From Rhea pennata (Eukaryota; Chordata; Aves; Rheiformes; Rheidae), in assembly GCF_028389875.1 (NCBI RefSeq), contig NC_084665.1, positions 1,426,001-1,490,000 on the forward strand: a stretch of 64,000 nt of DNA, read 5' to 3'. The notes below the pieces were generated by a model that saw only the letters and a program-made list of their open reading frames with translations, did not search any database and was not told where the DNA came from. The translations under genes were made by a program, and so were the position numbers. Shown piece by piece: positions 23,201 to 30,800 of this stretch. Each line of letters opens with the position of its first letter. Position 1 is the first letter of the stretch.

Positions 23201-24629
23201 TTGATGTTATTAGAGCTGTGGGCATGTGTCATGGAGAAAACCTTCCATACAGAAAAAAGGTCCAGTTTTGCTTCAATGTTTTATAGATTCACTCAAATGC
23301 TGCACAGTAAGCTTTCTTTCTACAGCATCCCTATTCTTTAGAAAAAAATAGTAATTAAAAAAAAACTGTCACGCACAACCCATTACATAAGGCTCAGATA
23401 TATGACCAATTATCTCTGGATAATTTGATGAAAAAAGCCCCAAGTGAGGTTGCATTACCTTTTGCATATTACAAGATAAGAGTGCAAACAGACATTTATC
23501 ATGTAGTAACTTGCTTTTGGATCAACACCCTTGTTTTTAAATTGGCAGAGGCCCTCCCCCTCCCCCTCCCGACTAATGTAGTGTGTGAAGCTTTTGTACT
23601 CTAGGCTGAGCCAGCAGTGGCAGCAGCATCTTTTGGACATGCTGCCTCAGAGATTTATTTTGCTTCTCAGCGTTTTGTTCCCTTTTAAAGCCAGGCATGA
23701 AGTCCCATTAAAACCACTGGAGTTTTCCATGTGTTCAAGGCTGTATCTACTCACTCTTAATTGCACGGTTAGACTGTAAACCAAGGGGAGGAGGATGAAG
23801 GCTTACTGAGTTTCTGCCATACCCACCGCACTTGCCACAGTTTCACACCACAATCAACGAAAGTGGTCATAATTTACAGGAACCATCGGAGTCTGTTTCA
23901 CAATTAGAGCAGGAAGAAACAGGCAGCACGTTCGGCTGTTAGCTGAAAGGTTGGTGGTTCGAGCCCGCCCAGGGATGTTGCCCCCGTGGTTAGGGTGCCT
24001 GGGGGACTGTGCTGCTCAGCACTCTGGCTTTGGGGTTAGGTTTAGCTCAGTTGGTTAGAGTGTGGTGCTAATGAAGCCAAGGTCGTGGGTTCGATCGCCA
24101 TATGGGCCACTCTGAGGGTTGGACTAGATGATCTCTAGAGGTCCCTTCCAACCTTACCGATGCTATGATTCTGTAAGATGCTTGCTGTTTATTGCTGACT
24201 CCGCAGTTTTCTGAGGATGAGTTTCATGGTTTGCGGGTTTGGGGATTTTTTTGTGTGTGTTTTTGTTTTGCTTTTGTTTTAGTTTTTTACGTTTGTTTTC
24301 TCATTCTACAGAACTACCTTCGAGTTGCATTCCAGGAAGTTAACAGTGGATGTACAGGAAAGACCTTGCTAGTAAGACCATATATCACTACGGAAGATGT
24401 GTGTCAGCTCTGTGCTGAGAAGTTTAAAGTGGACAATCCAGAAGAATATAGCCTGTTCCTTTTTGTTGATGACACCTGGCAGCAACTGACGGAAGACACC
24501 TACCCTCAGAAAATCAAGGCTGAGTTGCATAGCCGCCCACAACCCCAGGTCTTCCACTTCGTCTACAAGCGCATTAACAGTGATCCTTATGGTGCCATTT
24601 TTCAGAACAATGATGACTCTGCCTCTTAA
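2596..24629 (+). CDS. RIN2: RIN2, Ras and Rab interactor 2 (C-terminal part, six exons)
   Basis: RIN2 is a cytosolic and endosomal Ras effector and guanine nucleotide exchange factor for Rab5. Exons read in the window are 2596-2687, 5787-6938, 15461-15766, 17841-17972, 20651-20814 and 24312-24629 (stop TAA 24627-24629). They join in one frame to 720 full codons plus a split first codon. In order they encode the segment after the SH2 domain ([20 protein letters not shown]), a proline-rich region with two SH3-ligand-like stretches ([10 protein letters not shown] and PVPPPRLKK), a serine-rich linker and RH-type region, the VPS9 exchange domain, and a C-terminal Ras-association domain. VPS9 residues recalled as catalytic in Rabex-5 are present: Asp in [15 protein letters not shown] and Tyr in [12 protein letters not shown]. 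The SH2 and N-terminal exons must lie before position 1; none was found in 1-2595. Identity rests on long recalled similarity to human RIN2. Confidence 0.97.
2688..5786 (+). other. RIN2: RIN2 intron
   Basis: No exon seen. It contains a short TTCC microsatellite near 2912-2930 and an 11-bp perfect inverted repeat pair (5324-5334 and 5376-5386). The last 200 bases before the exon become GC-richer. Confidence 0.7.
5787..6938 (+). CDS. RIN2: RIN2 large exon: proline-rich linker and RH region
   Basis: A 1152-nt exon with acceptor GACTTTCAG and donor GTAAGA. It encodes NFWSSPANS through ESLIPEDQI and ends with G of a split Asp codon. Conserved blocks are [20 protein letters not shown], the SH3-ligand-like [10 protein letters not shown] (about 6069-6099) and [10 protein letters not shown] (about 6215-6246), [20 protein letters not shown], and the RH region [20 protein letters not shown] to ESLIPEDQI. 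The middle, about 6250-6460, is GC-rich, Ala/Gly/Pro-rich and poorly conserved against human. It contains the duplicated motif NGES, whose DNA carries two GGTGAGT donor-like sequences. Confidence 0.96.
9960..10380 (-). mobile_element. Old CR1/L3-like LINE fragment, reverse transcriptase region
   Basis: The plus strand carries degraded versions of the antisense CR1 ORF2 landmarks: AGAGCTGACCCCTGCAGGAC, GGGTTAAAGGCCTTTAGTAA and CTCACATGGGCG. The minus-strand frame 9994-10236 still reads [10 protein letters not shown], then [14 protein letters not shown], then [20 protein letters not shown]. These resemble LINE reverse transcriptase blocks (the NG-S segment followed by the PQGS-LGP-LF-IYIND-like block) with substitutions. 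It is a non-functional fossil, and boundaries are approximate. Confidence 0.72.
14198..14244 (+). repeat. Poly(A) run followed by AGA microsatellite
   Basis: About 28 A, then several AGA units. No retrocopy upstream was recognised, so it may be simple slippage. Confidence 0.85.
15461..15766 (+). CDS. RIN2: RIN2 exon: start of VPS9 domain
   Basis: Acceptor GCCGTTGCAG and donor GTATGG. It encodes [20 protein letters not shown] through [17 protein letters not shown], the helical bundle and first part of the VPS9 domain. The [20 protein letters not shown] block is essentially the human sequence. Both ends split a codon after the first base, so the exon keeps phase. Confidence 0.97.
15767..17840 (+). 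other. RIN2: RIN2 intron, nothing recognised
   Basis: Ordinary intronic sequence. No exon, RNA gene or clear repeat was seen on either strand. Confidence 0.6.
17841..17972 (+). CDS. RIN2: RIN2 exon: VPS9 catalytic core
   Basis: Acceptor TTCACCCCAG and donor GTAAAT. It encodes [20 protein letters not shown] through [14 protein letters not shown]. The Asp of GADDFLP matches the Rab-contacting acidic residue of VPS9 domains, by family knowledge. Confidence 0.97.
17973..20650 (+). other. RIN2: RIN2 intron with microsatellites
   Basis: No exon seen. It has a TAG repeat at 20406-20424 and a CA stretch followed by GATA repeats at about 20532-20556, close to the downstream acceptor. Confidence 0.65.
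20406..20424 (+). repeat. TAG trinucleotide microsatellite
   Basis: About six tandem AGT units in a RIN2 intron. Confidence 0.9.
20651..20814 (+). CDS. RIN2: RIN2 exon: end of VPS9 domain
   Basis: Acceptor TTCTTCACAG and donor GTACAG. It encodes [20 protein letters not shown] through [10 protein letters not shown], with the conserved VPS9 Tyr in GGYY. It ends on a codon boundary. Confidence 0.97.
23925..24033 (+). mobile_element. tRNA-Asn-like segment and linker, upstream part of a composite SINE
   Basis: Positions 23931-23976 match tRNA-Asn(GTT) from the anticodon arm to the acceptor. The anticodon stem-loop TTCGGCTGTTAGCTGAA has GTT at 23938-23940, and the T arm GGTGGTTCGAGCCCGCC contains a good B box (GGTTCGAGCCC). 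The acceptor side reads CAGGGATG. The D arm and A box are missing or badly eroded, so this is not a working tRNA gene. A roughly 50-base linker containing GTGGTTAGGG leads directly into the tRNA-Ile-like head that follows. It could be part of one dimeric SINE or an older insertion next to it. Confidence 0.7.
24034..24176 (+). mobile_element. tRNA-Ile-derived SINE with CR1 tail, copy 1
   Basis: The head (24034-24108) is clearly tRNA-Ile(AAT). The A box TAGCTCAGTTGG lies at 24043-24054, the AAT anticodon at 24070-24072, the B box GGTTCGATCGCC at 24089-24100 and the acceptor end TGGGCCA. From 24115 the sequence is a CR1 3' end: GGTTGGACTAGATGATCTCT, then GGTCCCTTCCAACC, then a terminal CTATGATTCTGT. 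A tRNA head joined to a LINE tail is the standard design of a SINE mobilised by that LINE. TguSINE1 of songbirds has the same kind of head and tail as I recall it, but I cannot confirm the family. Confidence 0.88.
24312..24629 (+). CDS. RIN2: RIN2 last coding exon: Ras-association domain
   Basis: Acceptor CATTCTACAG after a T-rich tract. It encodes [20 protein letters not shown] through [19 protein letters not shown] to TAA at 24627-24629. This is the RA domain, which contacts activated Ras. The open frame extends upstream to about 24192 only by chance; the acceptor fixes the exon start. Confidence 0.96.
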   Translation, partial: NYLRVAFQEVNSGCTGKTLLVRPYITTEDVCQLCAEKFKVDNPEEYSLFLFVDDTWQQLTEDTYPQKIKAELHSRPQPQVFHFVYKRINSDPYGAIFQNNDDSAS

Positions 24630-25735
24630 AACCAGCAACTTGTTGTTTCATTTCAGTTGCTTGTTAACTGTTGAAAAAAAAAAAAAAAAAAAAACTTTGC
24701 TGCCTACCTGGGGAGGTGAAACAGTCTGTGCAGGTCTTAAACCATAAATGCCTAGTAAAACATGCACAGACACTTCTAGCGTTGCTTACAGAAAAACCAT
24801 GTAAACCATGCATATGGCCAGTTATGTGGAATATTCAACCAGCATGTTTGAATAAACAGCGCATGAAGCTGAATTTCTGGTACCACAGACTTCTGAAACA
24901 TTATACTGTGGCCCTCTGCAGGTCTTTTGCTGTAGTGTGCCAAAATCTAGTTTCTGCCGCTCATCCTTTAGCCAAATGTCATTTTGATTTAAATGTAACT
25001 ATGCTAGACAAGTGTTTCAGTGAACTGGCTGGTACATGCTCAGTTTGACCAGCATGAGTGTGACAAGACTGTCCGATGCAGGGCATCAGTTAACTCAAAA
25101 TTACCTGGATGGTTGCATCCTTTTCTAATTTTTTTTTTATTATTATTACAGAAAATCTCCATGTTTTTATATATATTTCATAGAAATTTTATAGCAGTTG
25201 CAGGTAAACTGTCAGGGTTGTTTTTTTTAAATATTTTTTTAACTATAAAGTATTCTATAATTATGCATGTGATTTTAACATTTAATATACAAAAATAAAT
25301 CTCTTGCTGGTTTTAGAGTATTGCATTAAAAGTCTCAGTGGTTTCTCTTTTTTCATATTACAGGAGGGTTTTTATGAAACTTCTGTTATCTGTAAGAAGA
25401 TTGTAACATTGGTGCTGGTGATTTCAGTGCCTTTATCTGAACTTGATGTACTGTTACCTGGATTATTGTTTATATGCATTGTTTTAGATAGAAATATGGT
25501 TCTGAAAGAGGAAGATGAAAGAAACGGATGTAGAGAAGGGGTAGAGAAAGAATGTAGAGAACTTAATTTAGGAATAAAATGTGTTAGTCTGCTGGTTCAG
25601 GCTCCTTGCAGAAAGATAGCGAAGAACGTTGGTAAGAAACTTTTATGTATACAATATTGTAGATATGCAGGTGGATTTGACAGCACCTATCCCAGATACT
25701 ATTTGTGTTAGAGGATTAAATATCAATAAAAAGAA
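24630..25735 (+). other. RIN2: RIN2 3' UTR (extent approximate)
   Basis: AT-rich untranslated sequence after the stop, with a run of about 21 A near 24674. AATAAA signals occur at 24851-24856, 25294-25299 and 25725-25730. A more distal AATAAA at 26968-26973 could serve a longer form. The 135-codon open frame at 25304-25711 has no recognisable protein and is treated as non-coding. The end used here is just past the third signal. Confidence 0.6.
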
Positions 25736-27555
25736 TGGGAACACTAACCATTTTATATAGTTTGTCAGCAACATCAAAATGTGCTTTGGACTGAAGAGTT
25801 ATGTTGTAGCATTTCATGATTCTTAAGTTACTGAGTAGGTGACACATGAAAGTCAGAGTCCTAAATATACAAAGGTAAAATGGTATTAAATGTGTATGTT
25901 CTTGTGACTTGTCTAAGGTAGTAGATGCTGTGGGTGATACTGGTCCCTGCTTAAGTCAAAGGGGACTATTCTCTTTAAAGGGACCAAGGGCTCACCTCCA
26001 GTCCTTGGAGCAGTGTAACTTAAGGCAGGTGATTACAAAAATATGTCATGAGTGGCATGTATATTGTACATATGAAGATCTGTACCATTTTTAATGTCAG
26101 TTTGCCATGTATCTGAAACTTCCGGCACATGTTTGTATTTCATTTTGTAAATGATAAATGGTGAGTTTTGCACATAATACATTGTAAAAATGAACTACAA
26201 TATGGGAAGTTGTGTGCTTTTTCTTAGAAATAATTTGCACTTGAATGTTTTGTGTATCTGTAGACTCTCATGATACTGCTTTTTGTATTGCTTGTCCCAC
26301 TTTAAACTCTTTGAAAAGATGCAAGTGAGTATTAGCTTGTGTAGTGTGCTGAGAAGCTGATCACACCAACTAGACTTCAGACCAAAGGAGGAAAATAATT
26401 TTGATGTTAGATAGCAGCAGTGATATTTCCTAGGCTAGACTTCAATTCATTCATTCTTCATCTTTTTACAATACAGTATTAACTACTGTATCATCATTTT
26501 TTTAAATACAGACTAGTAATGTATATATAAAAATATTTGAAGATGTCAGTTGGCCTAAGCCAGTCGTTCCACTTTCTGTGCTTGACCTAAACGGTCAGCA
26601 GAAGCAGCTGGCATGTATCTTGACTGCTGAACTATTTCTTGCGAAGTTCAGACTGACATTTAGATCTAATGAAAATCCCACCACTGTCATGTGATGGCGA
26701 CTACTGAGCGAGGGAAGTGCTGGGGCAGAGAGGGCCAGTATTGAGAAACTCAAAACTTTAGGCGTGAAACAAAGGAAAGCAAAAAGTGCAGAAGGGAAGC
26801 ATGTGCCCCAGCCACCTCAAGATGATTCTGCTGCCCATTCTTGTGCAATTGTTTCTTTTGAAAATCTGACTGTTTTAATCACTTCTCTGTGCAAAACACT
26901 TCTTACTTCTCATAATGCCAGGAAACAGATGATACCAAAACTTTGGAAGGGATTTGCGCTTGTAAAAAATAAACTATTCCATCTTCTCCACTGAGAGGAG
27001 CTGGATGTTATGAAATACTGAGAGAGAAAAAACTTTTAACTGAGGTGCTTTATTATTACCCTCTCTTTTCTGAAATGAAGAAGCGGCTGTAGAAGCTAAA
27101 TGAAATTAAGCTGGAGGTAATCAATCCTTAAATTTTACTAGTAAAACAGCCTTAACAGGAAAGTTAACACAGTTATTAGGGAATTAGATGTGAACGTGCA
27201 GAAGTAGCACATCTTGAAAAATACCAACTGAAGCCGCTTAAACCAGATCTGCCTCTTTGCTGTCGCTCCCTCATGCTCCTTTTCTGATGGTGAGTCTCAA
27301 AGGCTGCGATCAGCCTCACAGCCCCACTCTTTTGGGCAAGTCTCGCTTTCAGATTGCTCTTAAGTTACTGCGTCGAAAACCGAGCGGGAGTTCGTTACGA
27401 AAGAGCAGGGGCTGTCAGCCCATTGCCGCAGTGTCCGAAAATAAATAAATAAATAAAAACAATCAGCCAGAAATTGAAATCAGCTGAACTGAAATTTAGC
27501 CTGTTCAAATCAGCCTGATTTCCCTCACGCACACACACAAAGCAGTCTGTATCCG
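25736..27555. other. Intergenic region between RIN2 and NAA20
   Basis: AT-rich sequence that may include a longer RIN2 3' UTR (AATAAA at 26968-26973). No coding exon or RNA gene was recognised. CpG content rises from about 27300 towards the NAA20 promoter. An AAAT microsatellite lies at about 27440-27458. Confidence 0.6.
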
Positions 27556-27633
27556 CGCAGCTCTTGGCGCGGCTCGTTACTGCCGAGGTTGAGGGGGACC
27601 AAAAAAAAAAAAAAGGCACCCTCCGCCCTCGGT

Positions 27634-27646
27634 GTCGCCTAGCAAC
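27634..27646 (+). promoter_or_regulatory. RFX X-box-like motif, NAA20 promoter
   Basis: GTCGCC-T-AGCAAC fits the X-box form GTNRCC, 0-3 spacer, RGYAAC. It differs by one permitted base from the strong RFX site GTTGCCTAGCAAC. It lies 113 bp upstream of the NAA20 ATG. Confidence 0.6.
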
Positions 27647-27758
27647 CGCCCCCCCCCCGGCGGCGGAAGCGGGCCGCAGCCGCGCCGAGGGGCGGAGGGA
27701 GTACTTCCGGGGCGGCGGCGGCGGAGGCGGCGGCAGCCGTGGCAGCCGTACGGGCAGC

Positions 27759-27811
27759 ATGACGTCGCTCCGGGCCTTCACCTGCGACGACCTCTTCCGC
27801 TTCAATAACAT
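27759..27811 (+). CDS. NAA20: NAA20 exon 1
   Basis: ATG at 27759 begins MTSLRAFTCDDLFRFNN. The exon ends AT with donor GTGAGC; the next exon supplies C to make Ile18. Human begins MTTL, so the start is well supported. Confidence 0.96.
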
Positions 27812-30800
27812 GTGAGCGGCGGGCGCCTCCTGCCTCATTTCGCCCTCCCTTAGCTGCCCCGCCCGGGGCTGCGGAGCCCTGTGCTCGCTCTTCGGTGCCG
27901 GTGTGGGGCGGGGGGGGCGTCCCTCAGCCGCCGCGCGTCGCTCTGCGCAGGCCTTCCCCACCCCTCCCCCCCCGCCCCGGGCCGGGGCCGCCCGTCGTCG
28001 CTGAGTGTCGGTTTCTCTCCCCGCAGCAACCTGGACCCGCTCACGGAGACCGTATCCTCCCGCCTCGCGCCCGCCGGCAGCCGGAGCGGGGCGGCGCAGC
28101 GCCGTGCCGCTCTGCGGAGAGCGGCCCCGCTGCGGCCCGCGGCCCTTTCTAGTCGAGCCGTGTTCCTTAACCAGGCGCCCCTAGTACGGGATCCCCTTTT
28201 ACCTGCAGTACTTGGCCCACTGGCCCGAGTATTTCATTGTCGCGGAAGCCCCCGGTGGAGAGCTGATGGGTTACAGTGAGTCTGACGGGATAACTGGCAA
28301 AAGATGGGGGGAGGAGAGGGTTATGCTCCAGTTTCCTCGCATTTTGATGTTTTGGGGGTTATAACTCACAAGCTGCTGCTTAATTCTCTAGATTTTTCTA
28401 AATGTTTAGTACTGAAGAGGAGCGTTATATAGCGATGTGTTGTCTCAGGAATATCTAAGCGTATTATATAGGTTTAATAGCTTTTGTTTTGATGTTCACG
28501 AGCAAAGGGTTGCGACTGTCGTCGCGCCCAGCCGAGCTTTATCCATGTGAACGCGTGCGGATAAGCCTTCCTACGAGCAGGGAACTGAGTCACTGCACTC
28601 AGCTGTGATCCAGCATGCTTTTAGTGAACTGTGAGTAAAAATGCTGCATTTGGTTTTTGTGTTGTCCATTAAGGGAAAGCTCTGGGTTTGGACTTCAATT
28701 ATGTTTGCTTATTTGCTATCAGATATTTGTGTTTCTTGGAACTCTTTCTAAATAGAGCTATTTGTCTGCTTATTCCTTCCTTAAAACAGTGAGGTTTATT
28801 GGTTTTGTTTTTCCACCTTTTGTAGTCATAAAGGTCTCTGCAGGAACCTGGGAATTAAAGTATTCAACAGATGGACGCTTAAAGCAGTTACTATACAGAG
28901 GCTTTTTCCAGACCTGCCCCTTCAGTTCCTTATTAGTAGCAGTGACTGTGAGCTGTTAAGAACACTGCATGGGATTGGAAGTGTGAATGACCACCAGTGA
29001 ACTAACGCTCCTTTGGCACTATGCAGAAAGGGAGGGAACTACAAAGAACCCCTGCCAAAACAATACTTCCTTTTTTTTTTTTTTTTTCCCCCATAAACAT
29101 ACCATCTTTGCAGGGCCTCAGCTTTCCATTACCAAATTGGCAAAGCTTCCCAACCTGTACTCTTCTTAGTGACTCAAAGACTCCAATAGTGGGCACAGTA
29201 ATTAGTTTTGTGATGGTTAGTTTGAGGTTTCTGGTCCTCCTTCCTTTCATTGTTTCAATCAGATCCTGAGTTCTGCGCAGTTAAAGACTTGCAAAAGTTG
29301 ATTATGATTTTTATTTGACAATTAGGCTTCAAAAATGAATTTTCAAAAATGATTTTTTTTACACTCATCAAAAAAAGCTAGCGTAAAGCTTGTGCAGAAC
29401 GACATTTTTATTGGAGCTGTATATGAGCTGTTTGCCTTTTCTACAGACAGTTGATTTTGATATTGCAATAAACTCTCAACATGCAGTTGGCAGGATTAGC
29501 AATTTAGAGGTTAGGGGCTCTTTCCAACAGAACTCAACTTATCCAGGTAGGCAAGGACCTGGAAGGTCATGCTTCCAACACTTTAATAGACTGGTATACA
29601 GAAACAACTGTGCATAGTCACTGAATAGTGTAATGATGGTGCAGGCATCACTATTTCAATATTTACCACAATTACTGCAATTGTTGTTTATGCATTGCTT
29701 TGGTTCTTTTGTAAACATGTTTAGCTATGTGTGGTGCATTATCCCAAAAGTGCTCCTGCACTAAGTATTCTGTATGTTTGCAGTAATGGGTAAAGCAGAA
29801 GGTTCTGTGGCCAGAGAGGAGTGGCATGGACATGTTACTGCCCTCTCTGTTGCACCTGAATTTCGCCGTCTGGGTCTGGCTGCTAAATTGATGGAACTAC
29901 TGGAAGAAATTTCAGAAAAGTGAGTAGTGTATTTGTTTTCAAAATTTATCTTTCTAAAGTAGTCTTCCTACAGGCTCTTCTCCATGGTTTATATACTTGA
30001 TTCATGTGCAAACAGACCCAGAGTTTTCCAGTAAACAGTGTTGTGATTCACTGAAACTAAAAAAGCTGGTTAGGGAACGAAGAATTATGACTGCTGCTTG
30101 GCAGTTTAAAATCTCATGGTTTCTATACTGCTATCTTGCCAGGATAAGTAGCACTTTATAGAAGTTGCTTTTCTTGTTAGGAGAAGTTTCACAAAATGTC
30201 AACACCGTTTCCCAAAGTGCCCACGACATAATTGAATAAAGTCATGGACTTTGTGTGGCCCTATCAGGCAGAACACTGAGCAAGTTATGTGCTTGAGGCA
30301 ACATCTTAAGCTTTGCTTTCCCTATCGCTTTGGGTTACTTGTACCTGCAGAAAATTTAGTGTCAGATAAACTGATGGAGAAATGTCCTCAACTCATGCTG
30401 GTAGGGCAACCCCACTGTAGTTGATAAAACCCCAAAACAATGTTTTGAAGAATTTGCCTTGTGAAAAGTGCTATATCCAGTTGGGGAACTGAATTTCATT
30501 CTGATTTTTTTTTTCTTCCCCGTGTGTATTTTAAATGAGGTAGTCCCTAAGTTAGTGCAGTTTAGAAACTTTTTCTCCCCCCCCATTTCTTAAAATAGTG
30601 AGGCTTGTATGGTTGTTTAGTTTGTCTTGTTCTTTTTTGTAATAATTTTGTAATAATACTTGTGCCCGTGCCAGATCTGTTTCTTGGAAAAGGAATGCAT
30701 CTGTTAAAACAGTACAAAAGATGTTTTGGTAGTGTACCGCATCATCGGACCTAATTCTGGTCTGATTACAGGCTAGGCTTATTATTTGGAAATATGTTCA

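Larger units (their letters stand above)
20815..24311 (+). other. RIN2: RIN2 last intron, carrying a composite SINE
   Basis: It holds a run of about 20 C at 20957-20976, A-runs at 22801-22846, a C-rich CCCCCT tract near 23553-23570 and the tRNA-derived elements at 23925-24176. The final 80 bases are the T/G-rich tract before the last acceptor. A 123-codon open frame at 22099-22470 resembles nothing I know. Confidence 0.65.
27556..28140 (+). promoter_or_regulatory. NAA20 CpG-island promoter
   Basis: A sharp rise in G+C and CpG surrounds the NAA20 start codon at 27759. Visible motifs are an RFX X-box-like GTCGCCTAGCAAC at 27634-27646 and an ETS site ACTTCCGG at 27703-27710. A TATA box is absent, as usual for housekeeping promoters. 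The island covers exon 1, intron 1 and exon 2. Confidence 0.8.

Noticed and set aside
23931-23976. Functional tRNA-Asn gene
   Set aside because: No usable D arm or A box and no terminator-like T-run, so it is a fossil segment of a retroposon.
24034-24108. Functional tRNA-Ile gene
   Set aside because: The acceptor stem no longer pairs well, the T stem has changes, and the sequence runs directly into a CR1 tail.
25304-25711. 135-codon frame in the RIN2 3' UTR
   Set aside because: No homology, AT-rich codons and no splice or start context; most likely chance.
27395-27961. 188-codon antisense frame over the NAA20 promoter
   Set aside because: Arg/Pro/Ala-rich translation typical of CpG-island sequence read antisense; no homology.
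27881-28279. 132-codon plus-strand frame spanning NAA20 introns and exon 3
   Set aside because: It reads exon 3 in the wrong frame, while the true frame gives YGIPFYLQYLAHWPEYF.
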